Shown piece by piece: positions 45,302 through 56,129 of a DNA stretch of 64,000 nucleotides (position 1 is the first letter of the stretch; every line of letters starts with the position of its first letter). Both the position numbers and the translations under genes were made by a program. The DNA is from Auriscalpium vulgare (Eukaryota; Basidiomycota; Agaricomycetes; Russulales; Auriscalpiaceae). The notes beneath the pieces are model-generated. The model was not told the DNA's origin. It did not search any database and was given only the letters and a program-made list of their open reading frames with translations. The stretch spans positions 1,736,001-1,800,000 of the forward strand of contig JAHBBC010000001.1 of NCBI GenBank assembly GCA_019915015.1, read 5' to 3'.

Positions 45302-45991
45302 CTTGGTTCGGGCCCCGGGGCTCTGCTGGCGCGCATAGATGAGGGTGCAGAAGCCCTAGCAGGGTCAAGAGGTGAGTGATCGAGTACTTAATATTGATAT
45401 GATGGGCTGAAGGCGTTGCCCATGTGGTATAGGAGTGATGGGTAAAGAGCAGTGAGAGTCGTTTGAGCCCGCGATGGATTGCATGGGCAACTCCAACTCG
45501 GCGAGTACTGGACTTGATGACACTGCAGTGCATATACGAAGTCAATGACCACACAATATCTAACAGAGCACACTCGCACCTCAGCACAAGCGCGACATCC
45601 TCGTATCCTGCGTAAGTATCAGGCAGCAATTGTCGCGTCCGGCCAGCCGCATATGCCATTCCGTTGGTGATTACACGATAGTCAATGACTGTCCGCGCGC
45701 CATCTTCATTGGGGCCGCACGGTATATAGGCCCAATCATCTTGTTTTGAAAGAAAATAGGTTGGCCAGATGGAATTGCGCGTCGATATGGTGGCGGCCGC
45801 GCATCAGGCCGTTGACGCCGACGCCGCCGCCGCCGCCGGGTTCAGCGCGACCTCTCGCGCAGCCTCTACCGTAGACTCCGAGTATACATTATCTTCATCT
45901 TTCTCTTTTGTCTTGCTCCCTCTTGTCTTACAGCGAACGAACACGCGTCTCGATTGCGTACATTACACGGAATTTAGATCAAAGGACACCT
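45302..45991. other. Intergenic region with a GCC triplet run
   Basis: Between a plus-strand gene and the 3' end of the alcohol dehydrogenase. A GCC-rich triplet run lies at about 45817-45839. Short frames only. Nothing else recognised. Confidence 0.35.
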
Positions 45992-47518
45992 CTAGTACAA
46001 GGTCTCCAACAACTTCACAACATCGCCGTGAATCTCGGTCTGTCCACCTAAAGCCAGCTCAGCGATCTTCGGGAGGTGCTCACGGGGTACGGCGAGATCG
46101 GAGAGATTAGACTTCAGGCCGAGGCGAGTAACGAGGCTAGCGGACAAAATCAGCAAGTCGCATTGGTGCTTGTAGCAGGAATTGAACAATTACTCTTCAA
46201 TCAAATCTCCAAGCTTCGCTGCGTCTCCCTCGATGGAGCCGGTCGATGGCTGCTGAAGATAAATAAGCGCGGTAGAGAGCGCCTTCTTGTCCTCCTCTGA
46301 GGCAATATTGGACTTCAGGCGGACGACAGATGCCAACGTCAGGCACTGATACCAGGATGAGTAAGGTGGTTCGCAGCTACAGACAATGGGACGCACCGAT
46401 GTGATTCCATGCGGGATCCCGTAGGAGGCACCCAGACGGTGCCCAAGAGCATGCGACAGACCCAACGGGCTGATATACTTAGTACGATGCCATCAGCAGC
46501 TTCACAGGGGCCACAGACTCACCTATAGGACACGCTTTTAAAGGGCCACATGCTCATCCACGACGCGAGCTGAAGAGACTGCCGGACGAGCACATCCTGC
46601 GCGTTTGCCTTCGACTTTGGCAGGTACTCAAAAAGATCACGAATGGCCTGGTAGGCGAGAGCCTTCACCGGAGGAACGACGTGCGGGCGGTAGAGGGTCT
46701 CCACGGCGTGGTCCAGAGCGCGGATGCCCGTAGAGAGCCTAGATGATGCGTCAGCTAGGGAGCACTCGCTATCCAAGGTCTTCGTACCAGAGTCGTTCGG
46801 GTGTGGGGAGCGTCAACTCGGCGTCAAGAATGATCCCGGTAGGGCCAAGATCGGGCGCTGTGAGGGCAACCTTCTGCCCATCCTCATTTGTGTGGCCCGC
46901 GCCAATCTACTCATGCGCTGTCATGACGACAGTCATAAGCAGCAGACCGTGGTAGATGACTTACGGTGTATTCTGCAGCGCTCAGCGTTGTCGGGATAGC
47001 GATCTGTCTGTACGTGGGAGACTCAGGCTTCTCCTGCTTGAGATGATAGATGATCGCCTTCGAAGCGTCGATGGGGGAGCCGCCGCCGACGGACACGATG
47101 ATGTCTGCTCCCGCGTCTTTGAAGGCCTGCACGCCGGCGCGTATGCCGGCGATGGGGGAGTGCTCGCCGATGTCGTAGAAAGTGGCTCCGAACGCGTTCT
47201 CAGCGCGCAAAATGCTTTCAACGGTCTTCACAACGTCGGTCTGAACATCCTGTAAAAAACCAGAAGCCACAGTGTATGCGCAACATCACATACCTTGTTA
47301 TACAGACTCTTCCCCGTCACCACCAGAGCCTTCTTCCCTCCTATCTGCTTCAACAGTGTCGGCAAGGCTGTCCTGACGCTGCCAGGACCATAGTGAACAC
47401 CACTTAGAGTCTCGCTATACGCATAGGAACCGGAGATCTTGGTCGATTCTGAGGACATGCTGAAGTTTCGAAAGCTCCTGCGGGCGACGGCAAATAGTAG
47501 TGAGGATCTAAGGGCCAT
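45992..47518 (-). CDS. Iron-containing alcohol dehydrogenase
   Basis: Group III (Fe-dependent) alcohol dehydrogenase/maleylacetate-reductase-like enzyme, NAD(P)-linked. Seven exons (47294-47518, 46965-47249, 46788-46906, 46523-46738, 46397-46469, 46194-46345, 45992-46136) give 404 residues. The N-terminus (MALRSSLLFAVARRSFRNF) looks like a mitochondrial presequence. Family marks are ALVVTGKSLYNK, DIIVSVGGGSPIDASKAI (nucleotide binding), IPTTLSAAEYT, TGIRALDHAVETLY and SPLGLSHALGHRLGASYGIPHG, whose Asp and His residues form the metal site. All look intact. Substrate is not predictable; fungal relatives act on aromatic-degradation intermediates or short alcohols. Upstream lies a divergent flavin-reductase-like gene, 430 bases away, which would fit a shared aromatic-metabolism theme, but that is inference. 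Confidence 0.9.
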
Positions 47519-47948
47519 TGATACATACCGCACAGTAATCGTGGACGAATCACGAGGTTGAAGTGGGTCACCGTGGGTCCAGTCGGCACACGATTGGGGG
47601 TCAGGATATCGTGGCAGCAAGGGAGACAGCAGGTATTATTAGCCTGTGCTCGGACAGACGGTGAGATGTTTCCGCCCGAGGCGCAACGTTCGGCCATAGA
47701 GTCATGGGGGGATATCTGCGCGCTTCAGCGCCTTAGTCACGTCAGTCGGTCTTACCAACTTGAAGTTGCTGATCCCGCAATCCTGACCGCCTTGCTTCCT
47801 ACAACTCCTACAAGTACAACCGCCGCGATGTCGAGTGGGAATTGCCATTGGATGTTTGACTGTGAGACCATATATAGGCGCCGAACGAGATGCGCGTGGC
47901 CGAAATTCCGGGCAGGCTCGCTCCCCCCCATTCACATCGCTGATGCAT
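47519..47948. promoter_or_regulatory. Divergent promoter region
   Basis: 430 bases between the starts of the iron alcohol dehydrogenase and the flavin-reductase-like gene. No motif was assigned with confidence. Confidence 0.35.
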
Positions 47949-49112
47949 ATGAGTAGGCAACTCGTATGCACACTATGGCGACCGCCTCCACTTAGAACAG
48001 TAAGGCTTCTGTCAACCAAGTCCCTTCCGCCCTTCTCGCCTTCGTCGGCCTACAAACCCACCCAGGCGCCCAATCCTGCCTGGCAGCTCGGAGAAGGTCT
48101 ATCCGCCAGGACACCGTTAGAGAAGAAATGGAGGGATGAAGAGGACCTCGGATGGAAAACATGGGATATGGTGCTCACATCTAATTCGTGAGTGCTCCTG
48201 TCCACCTACAGATGTCGCGTCCTCTACCTTCTGGCAGCGACGCGTACAAGCTATTTGGGAGCGCTATTACTCCCCGTCCGATCGCGCTCGTCTCCTCGGT
48301 TTCTGCATCTGGCATACGCAATCTTGCGCCGTTCAGGTACGGTGTTCGTGCGACCAAATATTGCACTGCGGCCTGCGCGCCGACTGACCAAATTGTGCCT
48401 GCCATATCCATCCAGCTTCTTTCAAATGGTGCGCAAGTCCTTTTAATCTGACTCTTCGCGGACGTGCAGAACTCCATTCAAAGGTTGCGTACAACCCGCC
48501 TCTAATAAGCTTATCCTTTACGTTGTCTCCGAGGCGTCCGAAAGATACACGAGAAAATATTCTCGCGACAAAAGAGTTCGTTGTGAATTTGATCAGTGAA
48601 CCTTTCGTCGCGGCCGCAAATTCCACGTCCGTCGAGTCCCCTCAGGATACGGATGAGTGGAAAGTATCCGGGCTGACCGGCGAGACCAGTGTGGGTTGCT
48701 CGATCTGACCCCACGTACCCGCTGACGCTTCGTTGCCCTATGTAGGTACACGTAAAGCCTCGCCGAGTCAGAGAAAGCGCCGTGAGCTTAGAATGCGAGG
48801 TGTGCGCTTTGCCAAGTCTTACAGACAGGGCAGCTAATCCTAGCCTGCGGACCGACGCTTTACAATTTTCAGGATATATACCCCGACGGCTCTGAGACAC
48901 CATCTACGTCCCTCGTTCTCGGCCGGGTCCGTTATGTCCACGTACGGAACAGCGTCTTGCAAGATGATGGACTCCAAGTCGATGCCGCTAAGCTGAGAAT
49001 TGTATCAAGGCTTGGCGGCGCAACGTATGCTAGGTTGGGGGAATCTTTCGACTTGAAGAGAGTGACGTGGAAGGAAGTGAGGCAGAAATTAGAGGGGAAG
49101 ATCGACGAGTAG
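47949..49112 (+). CDS. Flavin-reductase-like FMN-binding split-barrel protein
   Basis: Six exons (47949-48170, 48212-48336, 48416-48428, 48484-48690, 48746-48799, 48873-49112) give 286 residues. After a ~60-residue extension (possible mitochondrial targeting, RTVRLLSTKSLPPFSP) and GWKTWDM, the split barrel has SAITPRPIALVSSVSASG, NLAPFSFFQMVAYNPPLISL, DTRENILATKEFVVNLIS and LVLGRVRYVHV. These belong to proteins that bind FMN and reduce flavin or protect it. Exon 3 is only 13 nt and supplies SFFQM. Intron 1 is short (41 nt) but in phase. The gene diverges from the iron alcohol dehydrogenase. Substrate unknown. Confidence 0.85.
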
Positions 49113-50332
49113 TGACAGACCTGGGCTCAGGAATTCAAACATGCCGTGTAAACCTTCTCGGAAACGTCCCCGAGGTAAGTATAATGTTGAAGAATATGGC
49201 TTTGATCCGCATGGAGACAATGTCATTCGAACAAGCGCGTTCACGGCAACAGATGTGATAGCAAGAAATGGAGGAAAGATCCGCCGGATTCGAGTAACTG
49301 TTGATGCTGTAGTGACATGTAGAAACCTCGAGAGCACATCGTCGGAGACAGAATGTGATTGTGAAATGCTTCTTCAAGCCAGAGAAGCGTCCCACAGATA
49401 GATTGTCTTGCGCGATGATAAAGACCAGGAGACGTCAATAAAATGAGGAAATTGACTGCGGGCGAGACGCTTCACCATACATACGAAAATGTGACGGCAA
49501 GGCCCCTTGCACATGATGCTGAGCGGGCATGTGGAACCCGGAAATGAAACCTAGTGACCCAAACGGTGTGATTGGGCCCAGCCGTGGTGATAACACAGGA
49601 AGTTGGGAATTCTCTGGGACAGTTTGGGAGGTGGCATGAAGATACTGCGGCGAGGGGTGGGCCTACAAGGGGGCAAGCTTTCCCGAGGAATACCTTGCGG
49701 CGTATCCAACCTAAATTGAGTCCTGGACGACGGCGACTTACGCACCCTTACACAGCGCGAGAGTGAAGACGTCAGTAGAAGACCATCACGCTCATAATCA
49801 GAGGTCCAGAGTTGTCCAAGTCGGAAACTGTGCGCCGTAGGTCGCCGTGTCGAGCGAATGGCAACACGTTGTGGAGAGGGAACGAACACGCTGTGTGAGT
49901 GCGACCAAGCTTAGCGATAGCAACATAGGCAGGCTGTGCAGAAAAGGGGGCCAGAGGGATAAACGAAGGGAATGAGAGCCTTGAGGAGGTCGGCAGGCAG
50001 AAAATCTGCAGAACAAATCCATCTCGAGGCCACGTGGGTAGCCCGGACTCTGCTCCCGCCCGCTTGCCGTCCTCTTTCTGCTTTCCCAGCGTCCTCGTCG
50101 GCACATACGGTGAGCATCTAGCCTTTGACGTCGCGCGCGCCATTCTGATCCCTTGACATCCTAGCCTTCACATATAGCAGCCTCCGTCGCCGAGTCTGTC
50201 CATCACCGCCACTCGACCGTCCTTTCATTTAAGCACGGCGCGCTTGTCCCCTCCCCACCTGGCACCTCCCCACCCCGCCTACGCTGATCAACCTGCCGCG
50301 GCACTCGCTTCGCCTGCTTTCAGGCTGCCGCC
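49113..50332. other. Intergenic region upstream of the Sec7 gene
   Basis: About 1.2 kb. Contains the weak small frame listed at 49141 and, toward the right end (50150-50330), CT-rich sequence typical of a promoter and 5' leader. No other feature. Confidence 0.35.
49141..49401 (+). CDS. Small uncharacterised open frame
   Basis: An 86-codon frame beginning MPCKPSRKRPRGKYNVEEYGFD. The basic start followed by VEEYGFDPHG faintly recalls the N-termini of KDZ-type transposases of basidiomycetes, but nothing after it does. It overlaps no intron signals and could be a relic or chance. Low confidence. Confidence 0.2.
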   Translation: MPCKPSRKRPRGKYNVEEYGFDPHGDNVIRTSAFTATDVIARNGGKIRRIRVTVDAVVTCRNLESTSSETECDCEMLLQAREASHR

Positions 50333-53300
50333 ATGGAGCAACCGTCGGCCGCAGAACAGCGCGCCTTCGCTGTTGCAAAGCTCAAACGTGCTGCATCGCT
50401 CCCTCGTATGAAAGATGGGAGGCGGCCACCCATGCACGTCGAAGCTGTCAGCGAGGGCGAAAGATCACAACTTGACAGGAATGAAGACGACTCCGAGACT
50501 ACGCAGGAGGAGCAACAGCCGGAGGAGGAGAGTTTTGCAGTGTCGGAGACGCAGGAAGTGGAGTGGGCAGGGAATACGAGCGTGGATCTGACCGAGACAA
50601 TAGCGGACGATGTCAAGACCGAGGATGAGCACGCCTTCTCGCCACCAGCAACGCCTTTGCCCTCTGAAGATGTCATTGTTCCGAAGGCCAAGCGCCGCTC
50701 TCGGTCGCGTTCGCGGGGACGCGCCTCCAAGGACTTCAAAGGCAAGGCGCGAAACACACAATCTCCTCTACCACAGTCTACTGCGAACGACTCCTCCCCC
50801 GACGAGGCACCCTATCCACCGGCCCCTCATTTGAACGGCACGGTGACGCCCTTGCTTGTCTCGCCCATACCTTCCCACTTCGCACTACAACGCATGTTTG
50901 CGACCCCAGAGCCGGGCGTCATGTATCCCGGGACATCTCCTCCGACCCCCATACTCCCCACCCTGCAGGACATTCAGCGCGGTCTCTTTCGCTCGAACAG
51001 CGCAGCTGCCCGGCTGATGGTGATGCAACATCTCGCCTCCGGCGCTGATGGAGGCGACACTTCGTTTGGCTCGCCGTCGGTTACGCCGCCTCCGCTTCCT
51101 GGGAAGATCTTCCGCAACAACACGGTCACAGGGAGCGGGGGAGAACGTACGGCTGCGAGGAAGTTCATGCTACGGAGGCTAGGAGAGCGGTTGAAGGAGA
51201 CGGAGACGGATCAGACCAGCGGAGGAGAAGAACCGTCTGTACCACCACCTTCGCGTCGAAAACGTCGTTCAAGACGAAGCTCGACGAACCGGTCGACAGT
51301 TGTCGATGACCGCGAGCTGTCCTCTGCGACTTCCCCGAATACTCCAGTGGTTCCAACGTCGACATTACCCTTTACCTCAGATCAGATGCCTAGCCCAATT
51401 CGTACTCCATCTGGCCCGCGAAGTCAAACACCTAGTGCACGGAGGACAAGCGTCGAGCGGAGTCGGGAAGACGCATTGGCGAAACTCATGGGAACGTCCC
51501 CGTCCTCGTCTTTCGACTATGAAACGCCATTAGGCAGACGGGGTGTTGTAGTCGAGGACGATGACGTTCCGGATCGAATGTCACCTCCCCAGCCCACATA
51601 TAACGGACTACCGAGCACGCCTCCCCGTGTCGCCGCACTTCGCATGGCGAAAGCGTCTGACGCTCCCTCCAATACATCGACCGACTCGGGCGATGTTGGT
51701 GTCCCGGTGTACCTGTCGGAGACTATTCATCGCCATCAGGACATGTTTCCCACCAGTCCATTCGCGACACCCCTTCGGGAGAAGTCTGGTGAAGAGGAAG
51801 AGGAGAGTTTCAATCCAAACGGAATGCAGGCTTCACGAAATTCACCCTGGAATGACGCCTTTGATCGAGAAATAAGCTGGGTAGCTGATCCAGGTGCGTG
51901 TCTTGACACTCTCATATACACTGCACCGTGACACTAATCTATCTCTAGTTCCAGAGTCTCGTATGCCAATACATGACGAAGATGACGATTATGACAGCGA
52001 CACCGACGAGCAAGCGGACCACCGCTCTGTACCAATTCGACAGCGTTCCGATGACGCGGACGAAGATGACGAGGCATCTTCACCTCGCGCCTCTTCTGAC
52101 TTCAAGGACCTTGTCGTTGAGCGAGAAACTTCGCCTGAGCCAACGACCTCAACCTCCAACATCCCACCGTCGCCTTCCTCTGTGTTGGCCCTGCAGCGAC
52201 AAAGAAGCGACGACTCCGCGTCCTCCTCTCGAGTATTCCCTACCCGTCTTTCTGTCGCATCGCCTGTGCAAGCCGAGCTGTCTTCGCCAAACCCCGATTA
52301 TTCTGAGTGGGAGGAATCTGCAAGGAAAAATGGCAATGTCGACGCGACGCCGAAGAAGAATGGGGACGGCAACACGAGTAAATGGGACAAGGTCAAAGGT
52401 GCTTTCATGCGCACGGGGTCAAGCAATGGTAGACGCTCGCGGACCAACAGCATACGGGAGCGCACGAACAACACGGACTCTAGCGTCAGCAGAGAAAGCG
52501 GGGCAAGCCTGACAGGCAGTTCGAAAGGTGTGACTATACTCGTCGCGATCTTATGTGTCTTGCTGACTTTTTAATTTAGATCTGTCTGTGCCGTCTTTCT
52601 TCCCCAGCTCACCTGGTGCTGTTTCTCCCGTGCCACTTGCCTCCACGGAGACCATGCTGAAATACACAGACGCCAAACTCTTCCCCTTCCCGGGCATGAT
52701 TAAGCTCGAGGAGGAGCGCAATCGCGCACGCGGTCTCTCTCTGAACGCCTCTTCTCCTGACATCGTGTTCTCTCCCAATTCCGAAGAGCTCTCTGCCATC
52801 AGCTCCGGCTCCTCTAGGACTCCTCAGCCATCTCCAGACACGTCGCGCGATCGTAAACTGTCACATCAAGCATCGGACACACGGTTACTGGCGAAGTTCA
52901 GTGGCCTCCACAGTCCTGGTCCTATGACCACGGTGCCTTCGTCCGCCTCGCAGCAAGATTATCACAGCGCGTCGTCCTCTACCACGAATGGTACTGGTTG
53001 GCTCGGTGGCAAGCTCCCTATGAACAGGGAAGGAGTCAAGAAATGGCTTGGTGCCAGGAAGCTTTTCCCGTCGCCCTCACAGTCATCATATCCCAGCCTG
53101 CAGATATCTCCTCCGATAATAGATGCGCAGTCAGACTTCAGCCAGAAGCCCTCGCTCTCTGATGTAATGCAAGCGCGAAAGGAGAACGACCTTATGGCAG
53201 ATTGGGACGTCCTGTCGAAGACGCCGACGAGTGCGAGTGGGAGCACCGTGTTAGGCAAAGGTGTCCCTAAAGAAGGTGGGGAGCCTATCGTGCGTGAGCC

Positions 53301-55503
53301 CGGCGAGCGTGCACTGCCCGAAGTTCTCGTATCCGAGGAGGCACCCCCCACGCAGGATGTGGCTGAGAGCGCTAGTGCGTCACCCAATGGGGATGTACAG
53401 TATGCAACATACGCGATGCATGCACACGAGTCAATGCCCTCACCCCCCGAGCAGGCCCTGTCACCAACTCCCGACCCCATGTCGTCATTGGACGATCTCC
53501 CGACGCGGTCCTCATCGTCGACGTTGTCCTCCGCCCATTCGCCAGAGCCTGTACTAGTGCCGTCGCAGGGTTCCGTCGTGCTTGACCGTCTGGACGAGGT
53601 GCTTAGTCGTGCGTCGCGAGGTCCTGCCGGTGGCACGATACTGGAAGACCCGCCCAGGAAACTGTTATTATCGTCTCCGGTGCTCCAAGTCGCCAACTCC
53701 AATACGGTCAAGGATCGATTTCTGTTTCTGTTCAATGACATCCTCATCGTTGCGAAACCGATCGTTCAAGACCACGACTCACTCTTGGATACCACGAAGC
53801 CTTCGCCCTTGGACAGGAAATTCGTCGTGAAGAGCGTCGTGCAGCTCCGTTGCATCCGATTCACGTCGGAACGCGATGACCTGCCTGTCAAGTCGAGCAT
53901 CCCCGCGAACAGGCACCCACTCATCCAGACATTCATCGTTCAGTTCGCGAAGGACCCAGATCGCGCCATCGCGACTTTCTTCGACAAAGCGCAGATGCGT
54001 GATGACCCCGTGGCCTTGGGTCAGCTGCTATTCAAGACCCTCGACCTGGACAGGGCGCGGTTAGGCGACTACCTGTCGCGGCGGACGTCGAAGGTCGTGC
54101 TGAAGGCGTTTTTCGAGGGATTCGGCTTTGGCGGGTTGCGAGTGGATAAGGCTCTACGTGTCTTCCTGCAGTCTGTGCATATTCCGTCGCCGTCGAGGTC
54201 AGCACATACGACACCACTGGACTACATAGTCGACACGTTCGCGAGCAGATGGTACGAGGCGAACACCGGCATTGTCGCGTATGACAAAGATCTTGCCATC
54301 CGGCTTGTGCGCGCGCTCGTGCAACTCAACGACGTGCTGCATGGCGGGATTGTGGATGATCCATGGAACCATCCTCGGGTAAGGAGGAACGTGACCGGGC
54401 GCGACTTCATAGACGCCTTTCGCCGGTATGACGCGCGCTGCCTCGTTCCCGACGACTTGCTCGACAAAATCTACACCTCGATCAAGCGCGATCCCCTCTC
54501 ACAGGCGCGAGATGCCACCCACTCCAACACGCCAGATCTCGCCATTACGATTAAACGGCCCGTCCCCGCACGCCTCACATATCGCATGCAGTCGGAGCCT
54601 GTAATTTTGCGCATTCCCCAGGTCGACCCGTCGCTTACGATCTATCTTTATGGCCAAGACCTAATCTTCGACCCTCCCTACCTCACCTTCACCCGCTCTC
54701 CGGAGGCCTCCTTCCGTATCACTGGCACATCCCTCGGCGCAAAGACCATCACTTTCTCTCGGTCGGGCCCCAACGCTCTCCTGTACACGGGCTTGCCTCT
54801 CAGCAGCCAACTGGTGGTTGAGCGGAGTTTCATGCGGAACACGTTCCAGCTTGCGTTCACCAACCACGAGGGCGAGAAGCGAAGATACATGTTCAGCGTC
54901 GACGATCCGGTGATGCGGCACAACTGGACTGTCTCGCTGAAGCGGCAGATCGAGATTGCGACCACGACGGAGGCACAGCGCGCGGGGCCCAGTCGCTTCA
55001 CGCGCGCTGCGGAGCTGACTGCTTTCCGCGTGCTGCAGGAGACGCTCGTCTCCAAGCCCGGCGACGAGTTTGAGGACCTGCGTGCGTATCGGTACCCCTC
55101 GTCGCCGTCACCACTCCCGTCCTCCGGCAGCCCAGCGCCGCGTCCTACTTATGGAGTAACGCGCCGCAACAGCCGCATCAATGGCTTCTCGACCTCGCCG
55201 CACGTCCGCTCCAAGTCGCGCAGCCAGGTGTACCCCCGTCACGGCCCGGGCAAGCTCGAGCACCAGCAGCTCGACCTCCTGCTGTCTCCGAACGGCCACT
55301 CGATGGAGTTCCCGAAGGAGTCGGAGGATGAGGAGGTGCCGATGGAGGGCCAAACGCGGCTTTGGTCAGGGAAGGACCTCGAGGTCGTGTGCCAGCAAAA
55401 TAGCGGCATCGTGCTCGCGCTCGCGACGCTGCAGGTGGGCGCGGACGCGGGCCACCACGTGCCGCCAGCGCGGGCCCCGTTACGCACGGTGCCCGTGTCA
55501 TAG
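50333..55503 (+). CDS. Large PH-Sec7-PH protein, ARF-GEF-like
   Basis: Three exons (50333-51893, 51949-52527, 52580-55503) give 1,687 residues. The first ~1,050 residues are low-complexity, Ser/Pro/Asp-rich with many short basic and acidic clusters. A PH-like region follows (about 1066-1180, FLFLFNDILIVAKPI). A Sec7-type helical domain comes next (about 1205-1363, RTSKVVLKAFFEGFGF to DLLDKIYTSIK), then a second PH-like domain (about 1367-1520). Sec7 domains exchange GDP for GTP on ARF GTPases in vesicle traffic. Here the loop that normally holds the catalytic Glu (FRLPGEAQ) reads HIPSPSRS, without a Glu. The domain may be inactive or act differently. Cytoplasmic and membrane-peripheral by inference. 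Start is the first ATG after a CT-rich leader. Confidence 0.85.
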
Positions 55504-56129
55504 CATCTGTAGAGATATTTTTTTTGGATTATTTATGTGAGTGCTCCACGTCCTTCTGCGCTATCCCTCGTCTGATTGAGTCATCTTCCGCAGCACCCAT
55601 GGACTTTTGCATCTTCCTGTCCTATCCTGTTCTGCGTCACTGTGCAACTCTAGTCTCCTATTTACAAGCTGATTTTGATAACTGTTTCTACTGCTTCTCT
55701 CGCTCATCCACTAGCACGCCGTACTCATCTAATCGCATCCAGATTCCACGTACACTGTCATTCTAGATATAATGATGTTTACCCGCATTACACGTTCTCT
55801 GTGCCAGTACTTCCTGCTCATGCTTTCTCGCCTGTCTGCATCCCATGCTACTAGTATTCTTCCTCCAGGTCCAATGAACACATTCACATATTCCTTGAAA
55901 GTTGCGTAGGTTGCGCCGTTGCGGACGAGGCCAACACGCGCCCTCACTATCCGCAGCTGTTCTCTGCATCTAGTGTTCTGTATTACGCCGCCATGCTCTA
56001 TATTGTGAAGATGAGAGGATTTCTATTCTATTTCGAAGTTTCGGTTGTAGTATTAGCATGCGAATGCGAGTGGGCCGCGGTTTCGAAGCCTGAAGCGAAA
56101 CAAAATTGCGATGACCAGCAGCTCGAAAG
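55504..56129. other. Convergent 3' intergenic region
   Basis: Lies between the converging Sec7 and subtilase genes. AT-richer, short frames only. Holds both 3' untranslated regions. Confidence 0.4.

Noticed and set aside
52962..53747. 261-codon minus-strand frame in the Sec7 gene
   Set aside because: Antisense to Ser-rich coding sequence; no domain.
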